A DNA stretch of 64,000 bases from Halosimplex carlsbadense 2-9-1 (GTDB lineage: Archaea; Halobacteriota; Halobacteria; Halobacteriales; Haloarculaceae): positions 162,038 to 226,037 of the forward strand of contig NZ_AOIU01000018.1 in NCBI RefSeq assembly GCF_000337455.1, in the 5' to 3' direction. Below are positions 8,022-16,719 of the stretch, piece by piece. The notes under the pieces were generated by a model. The model ran no database searches, was not told the DNA's origin, and worked only from the letters and a program-made list of their open reading frames with translations. Both the position numbers and the translations under genes were made by a program. Position 1 is the first letter of the stretch. Each line of letters opens with the position of its first letter.

Positions 8022-8480
8022 ATGAGCGACGAGCCGAGCGAGGAGGTGGACGACCCCATGGAGGCGCTGGTCGGGATCGTCGCGGTCGCGACGCTCCCGC
8101 TGGCGGCGCTGGCAGCCATCTTCGTCGGCGGGGATGCGCCCGCAGTCGTCGCCATCGTCGGGTGGTTCTTTCTCGTGCCGGTGCTGGCAATCCTCTCCCA
8201 GTACGTCGACCTGCGCGAGTGGCTCGGCGAACGGCGCGGACGGACTCGACCGACCGACGCGACCCGGGAAGACGAACGGGACGGCGAGGACGACGCCCTC
8301 CACCGACTCCGGGAGCGCTACGCGGCCGGCGAGATCGGCGACGCCGAGTTCGAGCGTCGACTCGAACGGCTGCTGGAGACGGAGGGCGTCGAGGTGCCCG
8401 ACGGCGTCGATCCGGCCGGCTCCGCCGGGGCGGGCATCGACCTGTCGGCCGACCGCCAGCGCGAACGCGAGCGGGAGTGA
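8022..8480 (+). CDS. Membrane protein with SHOCT domain
   Basis: A 152-residue protein with two membrane segments (about 15-35, ALVGIVAVATLPLAALAAIF, and 43-62) and a cytoplasmic C-terminus. The stretch ALHRLRERYAAGEIGDAEFE, followed by ERRLERLLE (about 90-118), is a textbook SHOCT (short C-terminal) oligomerisation motif. AATTATACT at 7990-8000 is a likely TATA element 25-30 nt before the ATG. Function is unknown; SHOCT proteins often act in membrane or DNA-associated assemblies. Confidence 0.75.
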   Translation: MSDEPSEEVDDPMEALVGIVAVATLPLAALAAIFVGGDAPAVVAIVGWFFLVPVLAILSQYVDLREWLGERRGRTRPTDATREDERDGEDDALHRLRERYAAGEIGDAEFERRLERLLETEGVEVPDGVDPAGSAGAGIDLSADRQRERERE

Positions 8481-8587
8481 GTCGGTCGACTCGGCGCCGG
8501 GTCCGGTCTCGCGCATCCGAGCGAGACCGTTCTCTCGGTTGATACTCTCCCAAAACCGTTATAACCAGTCTGTCCATTGAATCGTTG

Positions 8588-10471
8588 ATGAGTCGGTCGT
8601 CACCGAACCCGATCCGGGTCCTCCACGTCGACGACGACCCAGAGTCCGTCGAACGGGTCGCCGCCGTCGAGACGGCGAACGAGCGATTCACCGTCGAGGC
8701 GGTGTCCGGGCCCGACGAGGGACTGGACCGTCTCGTCGACGGCGAATTCGACTGCGTCGTCTCCGAGTACGACTTGGAGGGACGCGACGGCGTCGCGCTC
8801 CTCGAAGCCGTCAGAGCGGACCACCCGGAGCTCCCCTTCGTCCTGTTTACTGACGAGGGAAACGAGGCAGTGGCCAGCGAGGCGATCTCCGCGGATATCA
8901 CCGACTACCTCCGGAAAGGGACCGTCGCCGACGGCTCGACCGAGCTGACCGAGCGGATCGAGGCCGCCGTCGAGTCCGCCCGCGAGGGGCGGGCCCGTCG
9001 CCGTCGCCTCCGGGCGATCGACGACGCCGAGGAAGGCATCGGAATCATCGAAGCGGACGGGACCTACAGCTACGTCAACGAAGCGTACGCCGACCTCTAC
9101 GGCTACGAGCCCGAGGAGATGGTCGGTGAGTCGTTCACTGTCACGTACCCCGACGGGGCGCTGGAGACGGTCAGGGCGGACGTGATGCCGGCCGTCGAGG
9201 GGACGGGGTTCTGGCGCGGCGAGACGACCGGGGTCCGAGCCGACGGTACGACCTTCGTCGAGGACCACACGCTCGCCAAGGCCGACGGGGAGCGGCTCGT
9301 CTGCAGCGTCTTCGACAAGACCGACCGCGGGGGCAACGAGGACGCCATCGAGGGGATCCACACCACCGTCCGCGAGCTCATGGAGGCGACGACCTTCGAG
9401 GCAGTGGCCGAGACGGCCGTCAGGGCCGTCCGGGACGTCGTAGGTCTGCCGAACAACGCGGTCCACCGCTACGACGAGGAGAGCGAGGCGCTCGTCCCGG
9501 TCGCCTGGACGGACGAGGCGGAGCGACTGCTCGGCGAGGTCCCGCCGATCCCGCGCGGCGGCGGGCTCGCGTGGGACGCCTTCGAAGACGGTGAACGCCG
9601 GGTCTACGACGACGTCTCGACGGTGTCCGGGCGGCTCACCGAGGAGACGCCGATCCGGAGCGAAGTGATCTTTCCGCTGGGCGACCACGGCGTCCTCCTC
9701 GTCGGGACCACCGAACCCGACGCCTTCGAACGGACGGACGTCACGCTGGCCGGGACGTTCGCGGTTCACGCGACCACGGCGCTCGACGGCATCCGTTCGG
9801 AGCGCGAACTCCGCGCGGAGCGGGAGGTGCTCGAACAGCAGAACGAGCGCCTCGAACGGTTCGCGGGCATCGTCAGTCACGACCTGCGGAATCCGCTGAC
9901 CGTCGCACAGGGCCGGCTCGAACTGCTCGCCGAGGACTACGACGAGGAACACGTCGCCGCCATCCGGCGGTCCCACGACCGGATGGAGGCGCTGATCGAG
10001 GACATCCTGACGCTCGCGAGGGAGGGCGAGGGGGCGACCGAGGCGGAACCGGTCGACCTCGCCGACGCGGCCGCGGAGTGCTGGACGCACGTCGAGACGG
10101 CCGAGGCGACGCTCGCAGTCGAGGCGACGGCGACGGTCCGGGCCGACCCCGGTCGGCTCCAGCAGTTACTGGAGAACTGCGTCCGCAACGCGGTGGAACA
10201 CGGCGCGACGAGCGCCGACGGGGCCAGCGACCTGACGGTCACGATCGGCGACTTCGAGGGCGGGTTCTACGTCGCCGACGACGGGCCCGGGATCCCCGAG
10301 AACGAACGCGATCGGGTGTTCGAGGCCGGGTTCTCCAGTGCCGACGACGGCACCGGCCTGGGGCTGAACATCGTCGCCGGCATCGCCGAGTCCCACGGCT
10401 GGGACATCGACGTGCGCGAGAGCGAGGCCGGCGGCGCGCGGTTCGAAGTGACCGGCGTCGAGACCGTCTGA
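8588..10471 (+). CDS. Sensor histidine kinase with REC-like, PAS, GAF, HisKA and HATPase domains
   Basis: A 627-residue cytoplasmic kinase with no membrane segment. Domain order: receiver-like (~8-115, acidic pocket HVDDDP at 13-18), PAS (~145-245, IGIIEADGTYSYVNEAYADL), GAF (~260-405), HisKA (~415-480, phospho-acceptor His near 431 in VSHDLRNPL) and HATPase_c (~500-627, N-box LLENCVRNAVEHG, G-boxes DDGPGIP and GTGLGLNI). The receiver-like domain has Glu60 (VVSEYDLEG) where the phospho-accepting Asp normally sits, so it probably cannot be phosphorylated and may mimic the active state. TTATAA at 8559-8564 is a likely TATA box for ATG 8588. No response regulator is adjacent, and the signal is unknown. 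Confidence 0.9.
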   Translation: MSRSSPNPIRVLHVDDDPESVERVAAVETANERFTVEAVSGPDEGLDRLVDGEFDCVVSEYDLEGRDGVALLEAVRADHPELPFVLFTDEGNEAVASEAISADITDYLRKGTVADGSTELTERIEAAVESAREGRARRRRLRAIDDAEEGIGIIEADGTYSYVNEAYADLYGYEPEEMVGESFTVTYPDGALETVRADVMPAVEGTGFWRGETTGVRADGTTFVEDHTLAKADGERLVCSVFDKTDRGGNEDAIEGIHTTVRELMEATTFEAVAETAVRAVRDVVGLPNNAVHRYDEESEALVPVAWTDEAERLLGEVPPIPRGGGLAWDAFEDGERRVYDDVSTVSGRLTEETPIRSEVIFPLGDHGVLLVGTTEPDAFERTDVTLAGTFAVHATTALDGIRSERELRAEREVLEQQNERLERFAGIVSHDLRNPLTVAQGRLELLAEDYDEEHVAAIRRSHDRMEALIEDILTLAREGEGATEAEPVDLADAAAECWTHVETAEATLAVEATATVRADPGRLQQLLENCVRNAVEHGATSADGASDLTVTIGDFEGGFYVADDGPGIPENERDRVFEAGFSSADDGTGLGLNIVAGIAESHGWDIDVRESEAGGARFEVTGVETV

Positions 10472-10546
10472 GACACGGTGTCGACGCGAACGCTCGTGCA
10501 GACCGGTGTCTCTGAGCGCGACGCCCGCGAGCGACGGCGTCGCCGG

Positions 10547-11410
10547 TCACTCCGCGGCGTCGGCCGCGAGGCCGGACGGTCCGGGGGCTTCGTCGGTGAG
10601 GCTCCAGACCAGTGCGGCGGCCGCGGCCAGGACCATCGCCGCGACGCCGACGAGCACGAACGCGGTGATCACCTCGTCGGCGAGGAAGACGGGGCTGCCG
10701 TCGGGCGGCTGCGGCGGAAGGGACTCCGGCGGCGGGACCATATCGGTCACGCCGATCGACTCCGGTCGGACGTAGCTCCACGGCGGGACCGCGAGCAGGG
10801 CCGCCGCGAGGAACCAGACGGCGTGGGCCCGGAGCCAGCCCAGCGGGGCGCGAACGAGCAGTAGGTACGCGCCGAGGGCGACGGCGAAGAAGGGGAGCGC
10901 GGCGAGCGACCAGTACCCGAGCAGGGCCGTGGCCGCGAAGCCCGCGAACACCGAGACGCCGCCGACGGTCGCCAGGCGACTCGGGAGTCCCTCGCGGTCG
11001 TGCGAGCGCCGTTCGAACAGCCCGCAGGTCCCGCTCGCGACGAGGAAACCGCCGGGGACGAGGGCGATCCAGGCCCACGGACTGGCCGGGACGACGAACG
11101 CCCAGCCGACGAGCGCGGCCATCGCGCACGACTGCGCGCCGACGAGCGCGTGCGAGCGTGCCCTGCCCGACCACCAGCAGACGGTCACGCCGAGCGTGAC
11201 GGGGATCGAGAGGAGGTACGCGCTCCACTGGGCGAGCGTCGGGCAGTCCGCGGCCGCGCAGTAGAGCGACGGCGCCCAGAGGACGGACGGGCCGGCGGCT
11301 CGGGCATAGAGCAGCGGCGCCAACAGTCCGAGCGTGACGAGGGCGAGCCCCCAGCCGACCCGACGGCCGTAGTCCGGGTCGCTCGGCCGATGGACTGGGG
11401 GCGAGACCAT
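10547..11410 (-). CDS. Polytopic membrane protein of unknown function
   Basis: A 287-residue protein from ATG 11410 (MVSPPVHRPSDPDYG) with about seven hydrophobic segments. A short extracytoplasmic loop carries paired cysteines (SLYCAAADCPTLAQW), and another loop is proline rich (PPPESLPPQPPDGSP). No family is recognised. It is convergent with the kinase and upstream of the ZIP-like gene on the same strand, with a 74-nt gap, so co-transcription is possible. Confidence 0.65.
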   Translation of the reverse strand: MVSPPVHRPSDPDYGRRVGWGLALVTLGLLAPLLYARAAGPSVLWAPSLYCAAADCPTLAQWSAYLLSIPVTLGVTVCWWSGRARSHALVGAQSCAMAALVGWAFVVPASPWAWIALVPGGFLVASGTCGLFERRSHDREGLPSRLATVGGVSVFAGFAATALLGYWSLAALPFFAVALGAYLLLVRAPLGWLRAHAVWFLAAALLAVPPWSYVRPESIGVTDMVPPPESLPPQPPDGSPVFLADEVITAFVLVGVAAMVLAAAAALVWSLTDEAPGPSGLAADAAE

Positions 11411-11484
11411 GTCGCGGGTTTGTGTCGACGGCGAAAAAAGCGTAGTGGCGGTCGAAGGGCCGAGCGTGCGGGACCGTCCGCCGG

Positions 11485-12363
11485 TCAGGGCGAGACGGCG
11501 ACCCAGGCGACGACGACGACCGCGGCGCCGACGACGGTGCTGCCGACGGCGTGGACCCGCAGTCGGTCCAGCAGCTCGTGGGACTCCTCGTGGAGCGAAC
11601 ACACCTGGTCGATCTCCGAGCCGGCGTCGCAGACGGGGAGGAAGTCCATGGCCACGTGGAGGAAGATGCCGGCGGCGAAGCCGAAGACGACGGCGTTGAG
11701 CGCCGCGATCTCGGGGACCGGGAGCGCGGCCGTCGGGATGGCGGTGATGCCGACGCCGGCGGCCGGGAGGAGGAGCGCGGAGACGGGCTTGCCGTTGCGA
11801 CGCAGGCGACGGGCGGCGGCGTAGCCCGCGGGGCCCTTGTGCGAGACGATGGCGAGCCCGAGCAGCAGGCCGAGCGTCGGCATCGAGCCGTAGACGAGAC
11901 CGATTATCAGGCCGGCCGAGAGGGCGTGGGCGGTGATCTGGGCGGTCGTCACGTCCATCGGGAGGTCGCGGTGCGTGAGTCGATGGCCGATAACGTGGCC
12001 GCTGTACCCGACGACGATCCCCGCGGCGATGCCGATGCCGCCGACCTGGGGCGCGATACCGCCGTTGCCGGCGATCCCGATAGCCTGCGGGACGAGGAAC
12101 ATCGCCGCACTGGTCACCATCGCGCCGCTGGCGAGCCCGTAGCCCCAGACGAGCCGCTTGGGGTCCGTCTCCGTCGCCCGCGCGCCGAGGTACGTCCCGG
12201 CGGCCATCGCCGCGAACGCCACCCACCCGACGATCAGCACTTTCCACGTCTCGGCCAAGACCGCCGCGACCGACAGCCCCACCAGGACCGCGACGCCCGC
12301 ACCGCCGACCAGCGAGAGCCGCCCGCCTCCGTTATTAACATCCATAGACTCGTTAATACTCAT
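11485..12363 (-). CDS. ZIP-family-like metal transporter
   Basis: A 292-residue, roughly eight-segment membrane protein. The paired motifs of the ZIP superfamily are visible: GHRLTHRDL with TAHALSAGLIIGL (metal-site helix), IVSHKGPAGYAA (conserved H-K-P), and AVVFGFAAGIFLHVAMDFLP with its His. These helices normally coordinate divalent metal ions such as Zn, Fe or Mn. ATG 12363 is used because a TATA-like TTATTAAC lies at the right distance for leaderless transcription; the alternative ATG at 12345 gives a protein six residues shorter. A repeated TATTAAC-type element covers the promoter and start, hinting at metal-responsive control. Substrate and direction are unproven. Confidence 0.75.
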   Translation of the reverse strand: MSINESMDVNNGGGRLSLVGGAGVAVLVGLSVAAVLAETWKVLIVGWVAFAAMAAGTYLGARATETDPKRLVWGYGLASGAMVTSAAMFLVPQAIGIAGNGGIAPQVGGIGIAAGIVVGYSGHVIGHRLTHRDLPMDVTTAQITAHALSAGLIIGLVYGSMPTLGLLLGLAIVSHKGPAGYAAARRLRRNGKPVSALLLPAAGVGITAIPTAALPVPEIAALNAVVFGFAAGIFLHVAMDFLPVCDAGSEIDQVCSLHEESHELLDRLRVHAVGSTVVGAAVVVVAWVAVSP

Positions 12364-12384
12364 TGTTTAGCAACACGGGGGTTG

Positions 12385-12398
12385 TTGTTAATAAGACT
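12385..12398 (-). promoter_or_regulatory. Putative promoter of the ZIP-like transporter
   Basis: On the minus strand, CTTATTAACAAC lies about 25-30 nt upstream of ATG 12363, as expected for the TATA box of a leaderless transcript. The same TATTAAC/GTTAATA core recurs at 12352-12358 and 12331-12339 inside the start of the gene. Confidence 0.5.
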
Positions 12399-12465
12399 GT
12401 CGCTCGGGACCGAAAGCGGCCGGAGAGCAGGGCGAGAGCGGGTGGGCGCGGGTAGCTGTCGGGCG

Positions 12466-13179
12466 TCAGGCTTCGCGCATCGCGCGGCGGTCGAGGACCG
12501 AACCGTCGAGTCGGTCGGGGTCGGCGTCGCGAGTTGCCCACAGGACGAGATCGGCGGCCCGCTCGGGGTCGGTGCCGCGGCCGCCCGTGAGATCCGTCGC
12601 GACGGCGCCGGGGTCGACGACGGCCGCGGGCCACTCGGTGTCGGCGGCGAACTGACGGACGAGGGCCTCGGCGGCGGCCTTCGAGACGGCGTAGGCGCCG
12701 AACCCCTCGCGGGCATCGCGGGCGATCCCCCCGGAGAGCGCCAGCAACCGCGCATCGTCGGCGAGGTGCGGGCGGGCCTCGCGGAAGGTCGCGAAGACGC
12801 CGCGAGCGTTGGTCCGCACCGCGTCGTCGAACGCCCCGTACGATTCGCGGTCGACCGGCGTCTCGCCGGCGTCGCCGTGGTAGACGCCGGCGTTCGCGAC
12901 GACGACGTCGACGGTCCCGCCCTCGCGAGCGGCGGTTTCGACCAGCCGCTCGACGTCGAACTCGTCGCGCACGTCGGCTCGCTGGGTCGTGATCGCTCCG
13001 CCGGACTCGCGGACCGCTTCGGCCAGGTCGTCGAGCGCGTCGGCGTCGCGGGCGCACGTGACCACGTGCGCGCCGGCGTCGGCGAACGCCTCGACCGTTG
13101 CCCTGCCGATCCCGCGCGTGCCGCCCGTGACGACGACCGTCTGTCCGTCCATACCGCGCCGTTGGGACGGGTCCGTCAT
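12466..13179 (-). CDS. Short-chain dehydrogenase/reductase
   Basis: A 237-residue classical SDR. The cofactor motif TGGTRGIGRA is near residues 18-27, the NNAG-equivalent NAGVY near 94-98, the catalytic Ser in LLALSGGIA and the YxxxK pair in AYAVSKAAAEAL. The segment after beta-2 (CARD) suggests NADP(H) or NAD(H) without a clear preference. The start could be ATG 13179 (used) or ATG 13152 (MDGQTVVV), which leaves the fold intact. Substrate is unknown. It is divergent from crtD, with a 111-nt intergenic region. Confidence 0.85.
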   Translation of the reverse strand: MTDPSQRRGMDGQTVVVTGGTRGIGRATVEAFADAGAHVVTCARDADALDDLAEAVRESGGAITTQRADVRDEFDVERLVETAAREGGTVDVVVANAGVYHGDAGETPVDRESYGAFDDAVRTNARGVFATFREARPHLADDARLLALSGGIARDAREGFGAYAVSKAAAEALVRQFAADTEWPAAVVDPGAVATDLTGGRGTDPERAADLVLWATRDADPDRLDGSVLDRRAMREA

Positions 13180-13290
13180 GAGCGTCCCGGCGGACCGACG
13201 GTGCGGGCGGCGAGGGGAAACACCGCGAGATCCACAGACCGCACCGGTTGGGCACCCCCTTTTTCACGGGTCGGGCCCGATATCCGTGTA

Positions 13291-14844
13291 ATGGCAGGTC
13301 TATCGGGACGGGCGGACGGCGAGTCGGTGACAGTCGTCGGCGGCGGCGTCGGCGGCCTCTCGACGGCGGCGTACCTCGCCGACGCCGGCGCGGACGTGAC
13401 GCTCGTGGAGAAAAACGACCAGCTGGGCGGCCGAGCCAGCCGCCTCGAAGCCGAGGGCTTCCGCTTCGACATGGGTCCCTCGTGGTACCTCATGCCCGAC
13501 GTGTTCGAGCGCTTTTTCGGCCACTTCGGGAAGGCCCCGAGCGACTACTACGAACTGGAGCGGCTCGACCCCCACTACCGGATCTTCTTCAAGAACGAAG
13601 GGCCCGCAGCGGGCGACGGCGAACAGATCGACATCGCGGCCGACCGGTCGAAAAACCGGGAGCTGTTCGAGTCCATCGAACCCGGCGCGGGCGAGGCGTT
13701 CGACGAGTACCTCGCGACCAGCGAACGCCACTACGAGACGGCGATGGAGAAGTTCGTCTACGAGGACCGCTCGAAGCTCCGGGACTGGGTGGACCTCGAC
13801 GTGATGCGCGCGGCGCCCATCGGGATCAAGCTCATGCGCTCGATGCAGGGCCACGTGGACAACTACTTCGAGAACCCCAAGCTCCAGCAGATCATGCAGT
13901 ACACGCTGGTGTTTCTGGGCGGCTCGCCCCGCAACACGCCGGCGCTGTACAACATGATGAGCCACGTCGACTTCAACATGGGCGTGTACTACCCCGTCGC
14001 GAACGAGGCCGACGACGAGGGGAACCACCCGGGCGGCATCGGCATCGTCGTCGACGCGTTCGTCGACCTCTGCCGTGAACTCGGCGTCGACTTCGAGACG
14101 GGCGTCGAGGTCGACGAGATCACCCGGCGCAAGCGCGGGTTCCTCGTCGTCGACGAAGCGGGCGAGGAGCGCCGACCCGACCGCGTGGTCGTCAACGCCG
14201 ACTACGCCCACGCCGAGCAGGAGTTGCTGCCCGAACACGAGCGGCAGTACGACGCCGGCTACTGGGACGACCGCACGTACGCCCCCTCGGCGTACCTCCT
14301 CTATCTCGGCGTCGAGGGCGACGTGCCCGAACTGGCCCACCACACGCTGGTGCTCCCGGACGACTGGGACCCGCACTTCGCGGAGATCTTCGACGACCCC
14401 GCCTGGCCGGACGAGCCGGCCTACTACCTGTGTGTCCCCTCGAAGACCGACGACACGGTCGCGCCGGAGGGCCACAGCAACCTGTTCGCCCTCGTGCCCA
14501 TCGCGCCCGGGCTGGAGGACTCGCCCGCACAGCGCGAGCGCTTCCGGGAGCAGATCCTCGACGACGTGGCCGAGCACGCAGGGACCGACCTCCGGGACCG
14601 CATCGTCTTCGAGGAGGAGTTCTGCGTCTCGGACTTCGTCGACCGCTACAACGCGACGCAAGGGACGGCGCTGGGGCTCGCCCACACTCTCCGCCAGACC
14701 GCGCTGCTGCGGCCGCCGAACCGCTCGGACGCCGTCGACGGTCTCTACTTCACCGGGTCGTTCACGACGCCGGGGATCGGCGTCCCGATGTGCCTGATCA
14801 GCGGTCAGCACACCGCACAGGCGCTCGTCGATGACGTGAACTAA
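13291..14844 (+). CDS. crtD: Carotenoid 3,4-desaturase (bacterioruberin synthesis)
   Basis: A 517-residue CrtI-type phytoene desaturase-family flavoprotein. The dinucleotide-binding motif VVGGGVGGLSTAAYLADAG is near residues 15-33, followed by LVEKNDQLGGRAS. The C-terminal FAD signature is GLYFTGSFTTPGIGVPMCL. Gene order crtD-lyeJ-cruF is the bacterioruberin cluster described in Haloarcula, where CrtD introduces the 3,4 double bonds of the C50 end groups. The next gene starts 16 nt after its stop. The long in-frame extension upstream (to ~11.5 kb) is antisense to the SDR and ZIP genes and was discarded; ATG 13291 matches the family N-terminus. It acts at the membrane on lycopene-derived intermediates. 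Confidence 0.9.
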   Translation: MAGLSGRADGESVTVVGGGVGGLSTAAYLADAGADVTLVEKNDQLGGRASRLEAEGFRFDMGPSWYLMPDVFERFFGHFGKAPSDYYELERLDPHYRIFFKNEGPAAGDGEQIDIAADRSKNRELFESIEPGAGEAFDEYLATSERHYETAMEKFVYEDRSKLRDWVDLDVMRAAPIGIKLMRSMQGHVDNYFENPKLQQIMQYTLVFLGGSPRNTPALYNMMSHVDFNMGVYYPVANEADDEGNHPGGIGIVVDAFVDLCRELGVDFETGVEVDEITRRKRGFLVVDEAGEERRPDRVVVNADYAHAEQELLPEHERQYDAGYWDDRTYAPSAYLLYLGVEGDVPELAHHTLVLPDDWDPHFAEIFDDPAWPDEPAYYLCVPSKTDDTVAPEGHSNLFALVPIAPGLEDSPAQRERFREQILDDVAEHAGTDLRDRIVFEEEFCVSDFVDRYNATQGTALGLAHTLRQTALLRPPNRSDAVDGLYFTGSFTTPGIGVPMCLISGQHTAQALVDDVN

Positions 14845-14860
14845 AGCCGCTCGACCGAGT

Positions 14861-15754
14861 ATGTCCGACGACGCGATGGCCTCGCTGACCGCCCGCCTCG
14901 GCTCGCTCGCGCCCCCCGACACCACCGTCGGGTATCTCCTGCGCCTCTCCCGGCCGCGCTTCTGGCTGTATCTGGCCGGCCCGGCGATGGTCGGGACCGT
15001 CTTCGCCGCGACGACGACCGCCGACCTGTTCACGCCGCTGACGGTCGGCCTCGCCCTCTACTTCCTGCTCCCCGCGAACGTCTTCCTCTACGGCGTCAAC
15101 GACGTGTTCGACGCCGATATCGACGAGGAGAACCCGAAGAAGGAGGGCAAGGAAGTGCGTTACCGGGGGGACCGCGCCGTCGTCGCCGCGGTGCTGGCGG
15201 GCGGCGTCCTCGGGATCGCGATACTGCCGCTCCTGCCGACGGAGGCCGTCTTCGCGATGCTGGCCTTCCTCGCGCTGTCGGTCCAGTACAGCGCGCCGCC
15301 GTTCCGGTTCAAGACGACACCGTTCCTCGACTCGCTGTCGAACGGGCTGTACGTCCTCCCGGGCGTCGTCGCCTACGCGACCGTCGCCGGCGCGTTCCCG
15401 CCGACGCTGGCCGTCGTCGGCGCGTGGCTGTGGACGATGGCGATGCACACGTTCTCGGCCGTCCCGGACATCCGACCGGACCGCGCGGCCGGCATCCGGA
15501 CGACCGCGACCGTCCTCGGCGAGGGGGCCACCTACGCCTACTGCGCGGTCGTCTGGGCGAGCGCCGCCGCGGTGTTCTGGACGGTCCACCCCTACTGGGG
15601 CGGCCTGCTCGCCGTCTACCCGGTCTTCACCGCCGCCGTCGCGCTGACAGACGTGTCGGTCGACCGCGCCTACTGGTGGTTCCCCGTCCTGAACACCGCC
15701 GTCGGGACGCTACTGACGATGGGTGGCCTCTGGGTGATCGTCTATGGCGCCTGA
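14861..15754 (+). CDS. lyeJ: Lycopene elongase / 1,2-hydratase
   Basis: A 297-residue UbiA-superfamily prenyltransferase with about eight to nine membrane helices. The first Asp-rich motif is NDVFDADIDEEN (near 80-91), and the second is in the region VPDIRPDRAAGI. In Haloarcula the enzyme adds C5 units from DMAPP to lycopene ends, with hydration, on the way to bacterioruberin. Its position between crtD and cruF supports this specific role over other UbiA enzymes. Its 3' end overlaps cruF by 11 nt, implying coupled translation. Confidence 0.9.
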   Translation: MSDDAMASLTARLGSLAPPDTTVGYLLRLSRPRFWLYLAGPAMVGTVFAATTTADLFTPLTVGLALYFLLPANVFLYGVNDVFDADIDEENPKKEGKEVRYRGDRAVVAAVLAGGVLGIAILPLLPTEAVFAMLAFLALSVQYSAPPFRFKTTPFLDSLSNGLYVLPGVVAYATVAGAFPPTLAVVGAWLWTMAMHTFSAVPDIRPDRAAGIRTTATVLGEGATYAYCAVVWASAAAVFWTVHPYWGGLLAVYPVFTAAVALTDVSVDRAYWWFPVLNTAVGTLLTMGGLWVIVYGA

Positions 15755-16667
15755 CTGGGTCGAGTCGTCCGGCTGGCCCGCGCCCGGCGCGCTCGACCGC
15801 GACAGCGTCGAGGCCCGCCTCGACCGGCTCGTCCGGACCAACCGCTTCACCATCGCCGTCGTCTTCCCCGTCACCGGCGCCGTCCTCCTGCTCGCCAGCG
15901 CGCTCGGGTGGTTCGCCCCCGCGGTCGAGGCGCTCCCGCCGGCGCTCGCGGATCCGCTCGCGTGGGTGCCCGACGCGCTGGCGTTCAACCCCTGGCTCGT
16001 CCTCGTGGGCGTCGCCGTGATGCGCCTGCCGCTCGTGGCGGGGGTCGCGCCGCTGGTCGACCGGAAGGCGACCGCGGCGTTGCTCGCGCTCGCGGCCTAC
16101 GCGTACGGGATCGAGTTCGTCGGCGTCACGACGGGGTGGCCCTACGGCGCCTTCGAGTACGGCGTCGCCCTCGGCCCGATGGCCGGCGGCGTCCCGCTCG
16201 CGCTGCCCGTGTTTTTCTTCCCGCTCGTACTCAACAGCTACCTGCTCTGCCTGCTGTTGCTGGGCGATCTGGCGCGCTCGCCGTGGGTTCGCCTCCCGGT
16301 CGTCGTCGCGACGGTGGTCGGGATCGACCTGGTGTTGGACCCGGGCGCCGTCGCGCTGGGGTTCTGGGCGTACGACGGCGGCGGCGCCTTCTACGGCGTC
16401 CCCTGGAGCAACTACGCCGGCTGGGTCCTCTCGGCGACCCTCGCCGTCGGCGCTTTCGACTGGGGGCTGGACCGGGCGGCGCTGCTCGCGCGGCTGGACG
16501 ACTGTCCGTTCATGCTCGACGACATGGTGAGCTTCGTGATCCTCTGGGGCGGCGTCAACGCCGCCTTCGGCAACTGGGCGCCGGTGGCGCTCGCGAGCGT
16601 GTTCGCCGCCGGGCTCGTCGTCACCGACCGTTTCGACGTGCCGACGCGGCCGCGGTGGGTGACGTAG
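15744..16667 (+). CDS. cruF: Bisanhydrobacterioruberin hydratase
   Basis: A 307-residue CruF-family (DUF422) membrane protein with seven or eight hydrophobic segments. The typical GIEFVGVTTGWPYGAFEYG motif (about residues 120-138) and the DPGAVALGFWAYD segment are present. In the haloarchaeal pathway CruF hydrates the C2'' ends in the last step to bacterioruberin. ATG 15744 overlaps the 3' end of lyeJ. Together the three genes give a complete C50 carotenoid finishing operon; phytoene synthase and phytoene desaturase are not in this window. Confidence 0.9.
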   Translation: MAPDWVESSGWPAPGALDRDSVEARLDRLVRTNRFTIAVVFPVTGAVLLLASALGWFAPAVEALPPALADPLAWVPDALAFNPWLVLVGVAVMRLPLVAGVAPLVDRKATAALLALAAYAYGIEFVGVTTGWPYGAFEYGVALGPMAGGVPLALPVFFFPLVLNSYLLCLLLLGDLARSPWVRLPVVVATVVGIDLVLDPGAVALGFWAYDGGGAFYGVPWSNYAGWVLSATLAVGAFDWGLDRAALLARLDDCPFMLDDMVSFVILWGGVNAAFGNWAPVALASVFAAGLVVTDRFDVPTRPRWVT

Positions 16668-16719
16668 TCACTCCGAGCGGGGCGTCGACCGCAAGACGGC
16701 GGCGTTGGCCCGCCGCGGG

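Noticed and set aside
11551..13290. Long plus-strand frame continuous with crtD (about 1097 residues)
   Set aside because: The upstream part is antisense to the ZIP-like and SDR genes, is rich in Arg and Gly, and lacks haloarchaeal acidity; crtD has a good family start at 13291.
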